A stretch of DNA of 64,000 bases from Muribaculaceae bacterium Isolate-037 (Harlan) (GCA_003762615.1 RIAZ01000008.1:101547-165546); one strand, 5' to 3'. Positions 54,397-62,955 are shown, numbered from the stretch's first letter. The notes: generated by a model from the sequence alone, not told the origin. Translations and numbers: made by a program.

Positions 54397-56016
54397 CTAT
54401 CCCTCCTTTATCAATGCCAGCAATTCATCGATTGCCTCTTCCGAGGGGATATTCTTCTTGACCAACGTCTTTCCCTTATAGAGACTCACTTTACCGGGTC
54501 CGGCTCCGACGTATCCGTAGTCGGCATCAGCCATCTCGCCCGGACCGTTGACTATGCAGCCCATGACCCCTATCTTCAAGCCTTTCAGTCCTTCTGTAGC
54601 AGCTTTCACCTCTTTCAAGGTCTTCTGAAGGTCAAACAGTGTGCGTCCGCAGCTCGGACAAGCTATATACTCCGTCTTGCTCACCCTCAGACGCGCAGCC
54701 TGAAGCAGACCCAACGCCACAGAGTTGATCTCATCCGCACTGAACGCCGGAGCATCTATCGAGATGCCTGCCCCATACCCGCCTAAAAGGAGTGGACCGA
54801 AATCGGCACCAGCCTTTATTTGAAGATCCTCTATATCCGTGTCGGGATAATCCAGATGGATGAATATGGGATTCTTGCCGCCAAGAGCCACAAAACGGTC
54901 AATCCACGACGCTATCTCTCCGGGACGGTTCAGATTGTGCGACTCCACCACCACCGGCACATCATCACCATATAATGAGGGCGTCTCTGAAGCATCCACC
55001 TTATGCCATGCGTCCGGTATTGCCGGGAAATCAATACCCGCCACCAACGGATAATGCACATCTTCAAATCCCGGCACGGCTACAGCATGCTCTCGTGTCG
55101 CGCCCGTAACCACCATATCCGGCTCAACCACTGGGGCTTGATTCTCCCGCTTGCAGATGTAGTCGCGCAGCTTGCATGCCACCGGAATCTCATTCTCCGG
55201 ATCCTCCGTCAGGGAGACTCGGATAGTATCGCCCAATCCCTCGGCGAGAAGGGTGCCTATACCCACCGCGCTCTTGATCCTGCCATCTTCTCCATCGCCT
55301 GCCTCCGTCACTCCGAGATGCAACGGAAACGCCATACCCTCCTCTCGCATCCTCTTGTCGAGCAGCCGGACGGTATCCACCATAACGACCACGTTTGATG
55401 CCTTTATCGATATCACTATATTGTCGAAATCCTCATCACGGCACACTCTCAGGAACTCCAGCACAGATTCCACCATGCCGGCAGGAGTGTCGCCGTAGCG
55501 ACTCATTATCCTGTCGGAAAGCGAGCCATGGTTCACCCCAAGCCTAACCGCCGTGTTATGCTTCTTGCATATCTCCAGAAAAGGCACGAGAGTATCTCGT
55601 ATCTTATTCACCTCAGTGGCATATTCCTCATCGGTAAACTCAAGTTTCTTGAAAGTACGTGCCGCATCTACAAAATTACCGGGATTGATACGCACCTTCT
55701 CACACGTCTCCGCCGCCTTGAATGCGGCATTAGGATTGAAATGCACGTCAGCCACCAAAGGCACGTCGCAACCGGCGGCATCAAGTCCCTTACGTATCGC
55801 CGACATATTCTCAGCCTCGCGCACCCCCTGGGTGGTCAGGCGGACTATCTCCCCACCTGCCTCGGCTATCCTCAGAGCCTGAGCCACGCTCCCCTCCGTG
55901 TCAAGAGTAGACGTGTTGGTCATTGACTGTATGCGGATAGGGTTACTCCCCCCGATCTCTACCTTCCCGGCTTTTGCCACACTGCTTTTCCGGCGGCTAT
56001 AATTATATCTGCTCAT
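54397..56016 (-). CDS. ispG: 4-hydroxy-3-methylbut-2-enyl diphosphate synthase, long form
   Basis: The 539-residue enzyme makes HMBPP in the MEP isoprenoid pathway using a [4Fe-4S] cluster. The N-terminal TIM barrel starts VEIGGSNPIRIQSMTNTSTL. The C-terminal reductase-like domain has the cluster ligands in ACPSCGRT and GCIVNGPGEMADADYGYVG. Common bacterial IspG is about 370 residues; the extra middle domain (about 270-410) is typical of Bacteroidetes and plastid forms. The PAP2 gene lies 35 bases upstream on the same strand. Confidence 0.96.
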   Translation of the reverse strand: MSRYNYSRRKSSVAKAGKVEIGGSNPIRIQSMTNTSTLDTEGSVAQALRIAEAGGEIVRLTTQGVREAENMSAIRKGLDAAGCDVPLVADVHFNPNAAFKAAETCEKVRINPGNFVDAARTFKKLEFTDEEYATEVNKIRDTLVPFLEICKKHNTAVRLGVNHGSLSDRIMSRYGDTPAGMVESVLEFLRVCRDEDFDNIVISIKASNVVVMVDTVRLLDKRMREEGMAFPLHLGVTEAGDGEDGRIKSAVGIGTLLAEGLGDTIRVSLTEDPENEIPVACKLRDYICKRENQAPVVEPDMVVTGATREHAVAVPGFEDVHYPLVAGIDFPAIPDAWHKVDASETPSLYGDDVPVVVESHNLNRPGEIASWIDRFVALGGKNPIFIHLDYPDTDIEDLQIKAGADFGPLLLGGYGAGISIDAPAFSADEINSVALGLLQAARLRVSKTEYIACPSCGRTLFDLQKTLKEVKAATEGLKGLKIGVMGCIVNGPGEMADADYGYVGAGPGKVSLYKGKTLVKKNIPSEEAIDELLALIKEG

Positions 56017-56027
56017 ATCTAATTTAT

Positions 56028-56070
56028 GAAATCATCGTCAAGAAATCATCGTCAAGAAATCATCGTCAAA
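56028..56070. repeat. three 14-bp tandem repeats at the PAP2 stop codon
   Basis: The unit GAAATCATCGTCAA occurs three times in a row. The stop codon of the PAP2 gene lies inside the first units read by that gene. Confidence 0.8.
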
Positions 56071-56882
56071 AGGAATACACATCCGAATCCCACGGCATAT
56101 CCCGCCAGCACCTGCCATACGGTGTGGCGTCCGAGCCATACGCGTGCCGACCCGAGAAGCCCGGCAAGGAGTATCGATGTTATCAGCCAGAAGAAAAGCT
56201 CAGGTTCGGGCGAACCGTCCTTAGCTATCCTTATGAGCAACGCCACCACGCCCGCAACTCCGGCAGCGTGTGCCGATATCTTCCATCTGAAATTTATCAG
56301 CATATTGATAAGACCGCCCAGAGCACCACCGGCAAAGAACAATGACAGCCACAGCGGCGCACCCTTCGCCCACATCAGCCATGACGTGCCGACAAGTGCC
56401 ACGATAGATATGATGTAGGGTATCAGACGCTCCTTACGCCCGTTGAGTCCGAGGTCGTCCACGAGCCCCATCCTCTTCAGCAAGACCACGAGAATCATCG
56501 GTATCACCACGTTTATTCCCGTTGCAATCAGCGTGAAGGTTATCCTCATCCCTATCGGGGCGACATCAAGGATCGACAGCCCGAATGCAAGGATAAGCCC
56601 GTAGACAGGCATCAGCAGCGGCACCAATATCCACGACAGCAGATTAGAGCATACGGTGATGAATCTCTCTCCCGACGACTCCGGATCATCCTTACTGCGG
56701 TTCTTCTTTTCCGATTCTCTTTCGGGAGCATCATGCCTCGGCAGAGGCTCTCTCTCCGGCGGCTCCGGATTATTCTGTGATGAGCCAAACAGACCACCTT
56801 CCCTTCGGTTAAGGCTATACCCGTCGTTCCCCCCATCGGGAGAAGGCACTTCCGGATAATATGACGACGTATCTATAGGCAT
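56052..56882 (-). CDS. PAP2-superfamily membrane protein
   Basis: The 276-residue product has a hydrophilic N-terminus of about 75 residues rich in Pro, Glu and Arg, then about six membrane segments. PAP2 motifs are degenerate: GRKERLIPY in place of the first, ISAHAAG in place of PSGH, and ARVWLGRHTVWQVLAG in place of S-R-x5-H-x3-D. The Arg and His needed for phosphate chemistry remain, but the final Asp position is Gln. It could be a lipid phosphatase acting on undecaprenyl or phosphatidate-type lipids, or a divergent member. It precedes ispG, which also serves isoprenoid metabolism. Confidence 0.78.
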   Translation of the reverse strand: MPIDTSSYYPEVPSPDGGNDGYSLNRREGGLFGSSQNNPEPPEREPLPRHDAPERESEKKNRSKDDPESSGERFITVCSNLLSWILVPLLMPVYGLILAFGLSILDVAPIGMRITFTLIATGINVVIPMILVVLLKRMGLVDDLGLNGRKERLIPYIISIVALVGTSWLMWAKGAPLWLSLFFAGGALGGLINMLINFRWKISAHAAGVAGVVALLIRIAKDGSPEPELFFWLITSILLAGLLGSARVWLGRHTVWQVLAGYAVGFGCVFLLTMIS

Positions 56883-56896
56883 TGTATTAGTAATTT

Positions 56897-57060
56897 AAGT
56901 TTCGCAAGTTTTCCAACTTGCTTCACTTAAATGGTTTAAGGTTTAATGTTTATGGTTTATGATCATTAAATTTTGTATAATGAAAAGATTCTTGGATTTT
57001 CGTGAATCTTAAACCTTAAACTATAAACTTTAAACCACTGAAGTGCAGCTTGCGAAACTT
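56897..57060. repeat. AT-rich palindromic element, copy B, with 12-bp terminal inverted repeats
   Basis: The element is bounded by perfect 12-base inverted arms AAGTTTCGCAAG (56897-56908) and CTTGCGAAACTT (57049-57060). Inside are further inverted segments (CACTTAAATGGTTTAA against TTTAAACCACTGAAGTG) and a core at 56948-57020 that matches bases 1-75 of the window. It lies between the RluA-type gene and the PAP2 gene. Confidence 0.7.
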
Positions 57061-57077
57061 CAGTTGGTAATTGTTAA

Positions 57078-58025
57078 CTATTTGGTATCTGACAAATGTT
57101 TATCCTTGGTATGATCCGCGCCACGCACTGCCGCAAGGAATTTAGCAGGCACAGGCAACTCAAAACGCATATCCTTCCTGGTGATGGGATGCGCAAAACG
57201 CAGTGTGCGCGCATGAAGACACAGACGGTGAAGACGGCTCTCCTTTGCCCCATACTTGCGGTCGCCCATGATGGGATGCCCCATCTCGGAGGCATGCACG
57301 CGGATCTGGTTCTTGCGTCCTGTGTCGAGCGAGAACTCCACCAGCGACAACCCGTTGGCACGCTTCAGCACCTTGTAGCGCGTCAATGCGAGTTTCCCTT
57401 CATCCTCCTCCTTCGTGGAATACACCACAAACTGAGAGTTCTCCGTAAGACGGCTCTTGACGAAGCCCTCATCATTCTTTACGTAGCCCTCAAGGAGCGC
57501 AACATAAAGACGGTCAAGCACCATATTGTTCCAGTTATGGCGCAATGCCTCCTGTGCCTCCTCTGTCTTTGCAAACATCATCAGTCCCGACGTGTCGCGG
57601 TCAAGACGATGCACCACGTAAAGCTTGTTCGTCGGATGTTGCGTCTTGATATAATCGCGTATTATATCGTAGGCTGTCTCCTCCTTGCGGTGGCTCTGCG
57701 TCCCTACCGACAGCAGACCATAGCCCTTATTGACGACTATGACATCTGAATCCTCATATACGAGTTGCAGACGAGGATGACGAAGCACTACAAAGGGTCG
57801 CGTCACGTTGACCTTGACCTCTCCACCCGGCTCCACCGGAGCATCGAAGGCAGTCGTCACAACGCCATCCGCCATGATATGTCCGTAGCGGAGCCACGTC
57901 TTCAGATCGTTGCGGCTCTTTCCCGACATTTTTTCACCTACAAAAGCAAGAAGAGGCTTCGCCTCGCCGCTTTCATTCACAAAAGAGATAATCCGGTCTT
58001 CCCGGAATGGTCTTGTATTCTTCAT
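57078..58025 (-). CDS. RluA-family pseudouridine synthase
   Basis: The 315-residue product has an N-terminal S4-like domain (SGKSRNDLKTWLRYGHIMAD) and the RluA catalytic domain with VHRLDRDTSGLMMFAKT, in which the Asp of HRLDRDTSG is catalytic. The C-terminal GRKNQIRVHASEMGHPIMGD motif is complete. The target may be 23S rRNA or tRNA; family members cannot be separated by motif alone. It is 64 bases downstream of DUF2851 on the same strand. Confidence 0.92.
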   Translation of the reverse strand: MKNTRPFREDRIISFVNESGEAKPLLAFVGEKMSGKSRNDLKTWLRYGHIMADGVVTTAFDAPVEPGGEVKVNVTRPFVVLRHPRLQLVYEDSDVIVVNKGYGLLSVGTQSHRKEETAYDIIRDYIKTQHPTNKLYVVHRLDRDTSGLMMFAKTEEAQEALRHNWNNMVLDRLYVALLEGYVKNDEGFVKSRLTENSQFVVYSTKEEDEGKLALTRYKVLKRANGLSLVEFSLDTGRKNQIRVHASEMGHPIMGDRKYGAKESRLHRLCLHARTLRFAHPITRKDMRFELPVPAKFLAAVRGADHTKDKHLSDTK

Positions 58026-58089
58026 ATTTATATAACAACATTATTTGCGTTATATGTATGCTATATGTCATTTTTTTAATCAAGTCTTT

Positions 58090-59373
58090 TTAATCACGCC
58101 GGGCAGCATCGCGGAGCAGATGATGTCCAAACCGGCAGTAAAGGCATTTGCGCCTGTCGCAATATTCCTTCTTCAGATGCAACAGACCCTGCGAACGCCA
58201 TGCATTCTCAGCCTTGATGCCCGACATTCTCCATTGGCGCACTATCCCGTTGCTCTCTGCCGGAAGCTCCTCAAGCAATGCCACTCCCCTCTCCGCAATC
58301 CTCTCCTCTCCGCGCATGGAGCCATAGGCATAAAGCAACGGGGCGACTACGTTGATCATCAGCAATGTCACACTGGTGGCAGAGAGTGTGTCGGATACGG
58401 AACGCGCCGGAACGTCAAATGAGAAATGGTCATGCCAATACCCCTCCAGATGCCAGTCAAACAACGTAGCCGCAGTCTCGGCATCCCCCTTGACGCCTAT
58501 TATCTTGGAGAACATGGAGAATCCCCCCTCACACGCCTTGGCGAGAAATGCCAGACGACGGTGTGGAAAATTCTGCGGACGTGTACGTGAATATTTCCAT
58601 AAGCCGGCACGCATCGGACGTAACCCATATTTGCGCGCAAGAAAATAATATTCGCGACAGAGGAGCTGGTAATATTCATCAAATATATGAATCGAGCTGT
58701 CGAGCATGGCAGCCTGCCCGAAGAGCAAAGCCTGTAGCTGTAGCGGATTGTCAGAATGATGATGCAGGTATTTGAGAGGCAACGATCGCGCAAGCATCTC
58801 AAGCGGGTCGCCATTGAGTCCGAAACCGAGTGCACGGGCAAGTATCACAAAACAGGTCTGTTCCCAGTCATTCCCGGTGAATTTCAATATGTCTGCCACC
58901 CTCGACGCCTTTGCCTGAAGACGTTCCATGGAAAGGCTCTCGAGCCAGTCGGTCTGTTCCAGACGGGATATGCCTCCCAACGACGTGGCGCATTTCACCC
59001 CCTCGCATTCCGCTGAAAGATTGGCATAGCTTCGGAAGAAATCCTCCGGCATCGTGATTTCCACCTGCGGGATATACGTGCCGTCGCGCCGCTTTATACG
59101 GCAGTCGGATATGCCGACCACGTGGAGCATTACATCGTCATACGCCGGATTGTCGCTGTGACCGTGGCGGTTCCAATCTGATGCCCTGACATGGATCTCC
59201 ACATTTCCCGCCCACATAACTCCATCGATCCTTATCTTGGAATTGAAGAAATCCGGACCGGCATCAGTGTTGAGGCAACCGGGATCGATCACCTCCACTT
59301 CCGAGCCTCCTGACGCGTGAAGCTTTTTGCCGAACATTCTCGACTTCCAAAGATATTGATAGAGTCTCTCCAT
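58090..59373 (-). CDS. DUF2851 family protein
   Basis: The 427-residue product matches DUF2851 throughout: YLWKSRMFGKKLHASGGSEV at the N-terminus, NTDAGPDFFNSKIRIDGVMW, GNVEIHVRASDWNRHGHSDN, and a C-terminal pair of Cys motifs in CDRRKCLYCRFGHHLLR. The family is typical of Bacteroidetes and of unknown function. The GNVEIH and H-x-H segments suggest a PD-(D/E)XK-like or metal-binding core, which is a guess. The C-terminal C-x5-C-x2-C segment may bind zinc. Confidence 0.88.
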   Translation of the reverse strand: MERLYQYLWKSRMFGKKLHASGGSEVEVIDPGCLNTDAGPDFFNSKIRIDGVMWAGNVEIHVRASDWNRHGHSDNPAYDDVMLHVVGISDCRIKRRDGTYIPQVEITMPEDFFRSYANLSAECEGVKCATSLGGISRLEQTDWLESLSMERLQAKASRVADILKFTGNDWEQTCFVILARALGFGLNGDPLEMLARSLPLKYLHHHSDNPLQLQALLFGQAAMLDSSIHIFDEYYQLLCREYYFLARKYGLRPMRAGLWKYSRTRPQNFPHRRLAFLAKACEGGFSMFSKIIGVKGDAETAATLFDWHLEGYWHDHFSFDVPARSVSDTLSATSVTLLMINVVAPLLYAYGSMRGEERIAERGVALLEELPAESNGIVRQWRMSGIKAENAWRSQGLLHLKKEYCDRRKCLYCRFGHHLLRDAARRD

Positions 59374-59511
59374 TTGGGCTATTGGTTGGCATACGGATTG
59401 ATTTTACCGAAACCACATGCAAAAATAGCTAAAATTCTGTATAAACGAAATCATAAATTACGTCTCATAACACTAAAAAATTGTTAATTGTAGCAAAAAT
59501 AAGCATTTTCC

Positions 59512-59543
59512 TTTGAATATTTGCATAAATAAACTTATCTTTG
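59512..59543 (+). promoter_or_regulatory. promoter of small RNA candidate copy 2
   Basis: TTTG (59512-59515) and TATCTTTG (59536-59543) are exactly 20 bases apart. No protein-coding gene lies downstream on this strand for almost 900 bases. Confidence 0.8.
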
Positions 59544-59549
59544 TAACGT

Positions 59550-59620
59550 GTTTTTCATAGTATAATTAAGATTAAGGTTTCGGTCTGTTTCTTTGTGAAA
59601 AGAAACAGACCATTTCTTTT
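59550..59620 (+). ncRNA. small RNA candidate, copy 2 of 3
   Basis: The unit starts after a consensus promoter and carries the conserved block CGTGTTTTTCATAGTATAAT then TAAGATTAAGGTTT. A hairpin with 13-base arms follows (59582-59594 GGTCTGTTTCTTT; 59599-59611), then a T-rich end. It is convergent with rubrerythrin and cannot be a leader for a nearby gene, so it is probably an independent RNA of about 70 bases. The hairpin sequence is unrelated to those of the other two copies. Confidence 0.7.
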
Positions 59621-59633
59621 GGCGGAAACACAT

Positions 59634-59666
59634 AAAAAAACGTCCGGAAAAATCCGGACGTTTTTT
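59634..59666. terminator. terminator of the rubrerythrin gene
   Basis: Arms of 14 bases (AAAAAACGTCCGGA and its complement) enclose AAAA. T runs at both ends allow termination in both directions. Confidence 0.93.
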
Positions 59667-59681
59667 ATGGTTGATCTAATA

Positions 59682-60269
59682 TCATACGTTCTCCTCAGCC
59701 GGCATGAAATGCTGATAGGGATGAGAACATGCCGGGCATTTTACCGGCGGCTCTGTACCTTCAAAGATATAGCCGCACACCAGACACTGCCATTTTATCG
59801 GCTCATCACGTTTCCACACCTTGTCATTATCAATCTGCCACTTCATGAGGTCAAAACGCTCCTTATGATGGTTCTCGATCTTGGCAATCGAACGGAAAAC
59901 ACCGGCGATATCGGAGAATCCCTCCTCCTCTGCCACTTCAGCCGACTTGGTGTACTGCTCGACACCCTCCTTTTCCTCCTCTGCCGATGCGACGGCAAGG
60001 TTGGCTACTGTAGGCGAAAGGATGCCGGGATCCACGCTCACAGGATCGGTGACCACCGGTCCGTTGGTAAGATATTTCAGAAATATCTTGGCGTGATGAA
60101 GCTCATTTGCAGCAGTCTCCGTAAAGATATTTGCAAAATGAAAATATAATTCCTTCTGTGCTGTCTGGGCAAAGTATGTGTAGCGGGCGTATGCCGTTGT
60201 CTCTGCCACAAACGCATTCGCAAGATTTTTCTCTGTCTTAGTGCCTTTCAGGCTTTTTTTGTCTGCCAT
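59682..60269 (-). CDS. rubrerythrin
   Basis: The 195-residue product detoxifies hydrogen peroxide in anaerobes with a diiron site fed by a rubredoxin-like centre. The ferritin-like domain carries diiron ligands in AFVAETTAYARYTYF, ANELHHAKIF, EKEGVEQYT and IAKIENHHKERFD. The C-terminal rubredoxin domain has CLVCGYIFEG and KCPACSHPYQHF, two C-x2-C pairs. It stands alone with a strong terminator downstream. An AATCTTTG near 60282 may be a weak -7 box. Confidence 0.95.
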   Translation of the reverse strand: MADKKSLKGTKTEKNLANAFVAETTAYARYTYFAQTAQKELYFHFANIFTETAANELHHAKIFLKYLTNGPVVTDPVSVDPGILSPTVANLAVASAEEEKEGVEQYTKSAEVAEEEGFSDIAGVFRSIAKIENHHKERFDLMKWQIDNDKVWKRDEPIKWQCLVCGYIFEGTEPPVKCPACSHPYQHFMPAEENV

Positions 60270-60431
60270 AGTTTTTATATTTCAAAGATTAAGATAAGTT
60301 CGCTATCCGGGATGCCCCTACAGATGCTCCGTAGGTTCACCCTTTATTTCTTTAACGCTTTTAACATAAAATGGTTTGCCGCTTTCCGTTTTTTTATCTA
60401 ATTTAGTGGAATAATCATCCCCATCCGTATA

Positions 60432-61166
60432 ATGACAGAGAAAATAACCGCAATCGTGATTGACATCACGCGTCATAACGACAAACTGAATATCGTCACC
60501 CTCTTCACCCGATCACGCGGGCGCATATCATTCCTCTCTCCTGCCGGAAGCGGAAAGATGGGGCGGCTCCGGCACTCGCGCCTGCAACCACTCGCCGCAA
60601 TTGAGGCGGATATCAATTTCCGACAGACTGCCGAATTGCAGAGGCTCGGCACTTTCGCTCTATATACGGTGTGGAACAACCTGTACTTCGACCCGGTGAA
60701 ACGCCTCGTCGCGCTCTTCATCTCCGAATTTCTCAACAAGCTGCTACGCGCCACCATGCCCGACGAGGCTCTTTGGGATTTCATCCTCAATTCCATATCG
60801 CTTCTCGACAACCTACCAGGGGGTATCGCCAATTTCCATATCGCATTCCTCTCATCGCTACTCCCATTTGCCGGGATACAGCCTGACCACACGAAATATC
60901 GAGAGGGCTACATGTTTGACATGCAATCAGGCACATTCTCACCCGACTGTCCGGTAGTGGCAAACCACGAACTGACGCTGCACGCCGACGCTGCGCGTAT
61001 GGCAGCCACGTTATGCCGCATCAATTTCGCCAACATGCATGCGCTCAGACTATCCCGACATGACCGCCAGAGAGTGATACAGGGTCTCCTTACTTACTAT
61101 TCAATCCATTTCCCCGGTGCCGGAAATCTAAAATCGCTCGAAATAATACGCGAGATCTTCGACTGA
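60432..61166 (+). CDS. recO: DNA repair protein RecO
   Basis: The 244-residue product works with RecF and RecR to load RecA on single-strand gaps. The N-terminal OB fold (MTEKITAIVIDITRHNDKLN, then VTLFTRSRGRISFLSPAGSG) is clear, and the helical middle and C-terminal parts agree with RecO, including LLTYYSIHFPGAGNLKSLEI at the end. The zinc cysteines found in some RecO proteins are absent, as in many Bacteroidetes. It converges with the AAA/DUF4143 gene with only three bases between the stops. Confidence 0.9.
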   Translation: MTEKITAIVIDITRHNDKLNIVTLFTRSRGRISFLSPAGSGKMGRLRHSRLQPLAAIEADINFRQTAELQRLGTFALYTVWNNLYFDPVKRLVALFISEFLNKLLRATMPDEALWDFILNSISLLDNLPGGIANFHIAFLSSLLPFAGIQPDHTKYREGYMFDMQSGTFSPDCPVVANHELTLHADAARMAATLCRINFANMHALRLSRHDRQRVIQGLLTYYSIHFPGAGNLKSLEIIREIFD

Positions 61167-61169
61167 CCC

Positions 61170-62414
61170 TTAAAAACGACCCATCGTTGTAATCTCTATA
61201 TCCAGACCACAATATTTCTCTTTTTTCACATTACTATTAGTAATGACAATGAGATTGTTGCAGTGCAACTCCTTCGCAGATTCCACTAAGGCATCCAATT
61301 CGCGCTTACGCGTTTTCTCCGACGACATATCATAACATACCTGTATCAACTGCTCAACTTTTGTACCACGACGTGTCACAAAGTCAATCTCCCTGTCATT
61401 ACGTGTGCGGTAATAGAACAAAGTATTACCCGGTTCGTATCCTCTGCGCAACAGTTCCACAAACACTTGGTTTTCCAATAGCCTACCAAGATTCTCACTA
61501 AGGCTGAAGGCTGTGCTTTGCACAAATCCATTATCCACTACATAGATTTTGTTTGGAGCTTTCTTCATCAATTTCAACTTATTGTTGAAACGGGGCAGAT
61601 AAAAGAACAGATATGGCTCTGCGAGATAGTCGCAGAATTTCTTTGTCGTTGCCACACTTGATAATCCCAATTCCGAAGCGAGATCATTGACCGACATAGG
61701 ATTGCAGAAGTTGGAAAGAAGGTAAGATGCCAGATTATACAAGTCGGACGTATTTCTTACCTTATGACGCCTTGCCACATCCTTGAGCAATATTGAGTCA
61801 AACAACGTTGATAAGTAATTCTTTGTTATTCCCCTCGCCTTTATGGTCTCAGGATATCCGCCATTTCGCATATAATCATCTGCCAACGCCATAGCTTTTG
61901 CATCCTGTTCCTCTCTAAGATGCCGGATATCCATATCATTCCAGCGCATCATTTCGTCAAGGCTAAATGGGAGCATCTCTATTTGAAGATACCGACCTGT
62001 AAGGACTGTTGCCATCTCGCTACTGAGCATCTTGGCATTGCTACCGGTTATAATCAGATTTTTACCTCTACGGAATAATTTCCCTACAAACAAATCCCAA
62101 TCAGGCAGATTCTGGATCTCATCAAACAATAGATATTCATACCCCGGATAAACCTCATCAAGCATAGCCATCACCAAATCCTCATTCCAATTATCAAGCA
62201 ACTGGCTATCATCAAAATTAAGGTAAGCAAAATTTTTGTCTTTCAGCATCAGCAGCGAAAACACTGATTTACCTACGCGGCGTGGTCCGGTGATAAGTTT
62301 TATAAGCGGACTGGCAAGAAGCATATCAATATCATATCTTGTATGCCGTTGCTGATATTGTCGAGACATCAACTCATCGCGCTCCACCTTCTGGTTAAAT
62401 ATTATATTTCTCAT
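61170..62414 (-). CDS. AAA ATPase with DUF4143 domain
   Basis: The 414-residue product has a P-loop TGPRRVGKSVF, a Walker B LLFDEIQNLPDWD and sensor ITGSNAKMLSSE in its N-terminal AAA_14 domain. The C-terminal DUF4143 domain has a PD-(D/E)XK-like core (FYYRTRNDREIDFVTRRGTK, then QVCYDMS). The family is common in anaerobes and archaea, often in many copies, and its role is unknown. Upstream lie a TATATTTG -7 box (62433-62440) and a large perfect inverted repeat (62451-62514), which suggest control by a dimeric repressor, perhaps the protein itself. The gene is AT-richer than its neighbours, which suggests transfer. Confidence 0.9.
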   Translation of the reverse strand: MRNIIFNQKVERDELMSRQYQQRHTRYDIDMLLASPLIKLITGPRRVGKSVFSLLMLKDKNFAYLNFDDSQLLDNWNEDLVMAMLDEVYPGYEYLLFDEIQNLPDWDLFVGKLFRRGKNLIITGSNAKMLSSEMATVLTGRYLQIEMLPFSLDEMMRWNDMDIRHLREEQDAKAMALADDYMRNGGYPETIKARGITKNYLSTLFDSILLKDVARRHKVRNTSDLYNLASYLLSNFCNPMSVNDLASELGLSSVATTKKFCDYLAEPYLFFYLPRFNNKLKLMKKAPNKIYVVDNGFVQSTAFSLSENLGRLLENQVFVELLRRGYEPGNTLFYYRTRNDREIDFVTRRGTKVEQLIQVCYDMSSEKTRKRELDALVESAKELHCNNLIVITNSNVKKEKYCGLDIEITTMGRF

Positions 62415-62432
62415 TGGCTATATATTATAGTG

Positions 62433-62440
62433 CAAATATA
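62433..62440 (-). promoter_or_regulatory. -7 box of the AAA/DUF4143 gene
   Basis: CAAATATA reads TATATTTG on the minus strand, 19 bases before the start codon at 62414. The -33 position falls inside the first arm of the inverted repeat at 62451-62473. Confidence 0.6.
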
Positions 62441-62450
62441 GCTCTTTTTA

Positions 62451-62514
62451 TTCAATAAATACACTGTATTGAACAAAATCAGCATTTTTTATTCAATACA
62501 GTGTATTTATTGAA
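62451..62514. promoter_or_regulatory. perfect 23-bp inverted repeat, possible operator
   Basis: Arms at 62451-62473 and 62492-62514 are perfect reverse complements separated by 18 bases. Each arm is itself a dyad, TTCAATA at one end and TATTGAA at the other. The position over the -33 region of the AAA/DUF4143 gene suggests an operator with two binding sites. A recombination or transposition end is another option. Confidence 0.65.
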
Positions 62515-62853
62515 CAAAAAAACGGGCATTTAAACCTGATTTTTCATTGAGTAGTTGTCTAAACTTCATTAAGTCGTCAGGCAATTTCATATACAGCTTC
62601 TCTACATCTTACTTTGAAGGTTTAGATATAAAAAACAAGATGTTGGCAAAAAAATTTCCAAAAAAGAAGAACTGGCAATTTGACAACATTATTTATGCAG
62701 ATTTTATAAAATATTCAGACTCTCCCGACCCTCTCCCAAATCAACCGATACGAATGATATCAAATTGCCATTTCTGCATATATACCACACCCCTCTCCAA
62801 CCGCTCTAACAATCGTTATATTAATCAGTTAAAGAAATTTTTCTGCCAAAATA

Positions 62854-62885
62854 TTTGTATTTCAACGAAATCTGTATTAACTTTG
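62854..62885 (+). promoter_or_regulatory. promoter of small RNA candidate copy 3
   Basis: TTTG (62854-62857) and TAACTTTG (62878-62885) are exactly 20 bases apart. Confidence 0.8.
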
Positions 62886-62890
62886 CATCG

Positions 62891-62955
62891 TGTTTTTCAT
62901 GGTATTAGATTTAAGGTTAGAGGATTAGTTGTCGAGAGACAATTAATCTTTTTTT
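62891..62955 (+). ncRNA. small RNA candidate, copy 3 of 3
   Basis: The conserved block TGTTTTTCATGGTATTAGAT then TTAAGGTTAG follows the promoter. Perfect 11-pair arms (62923-62933 GATTAGTTGTC; 62938-62948 GACAATTAATC, one G-U pair) with loop GAGA end in seven T. No gene on this strand follows before the window edge, so this is a free-standing unit of about 65 bases. Confidence 0.72.
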
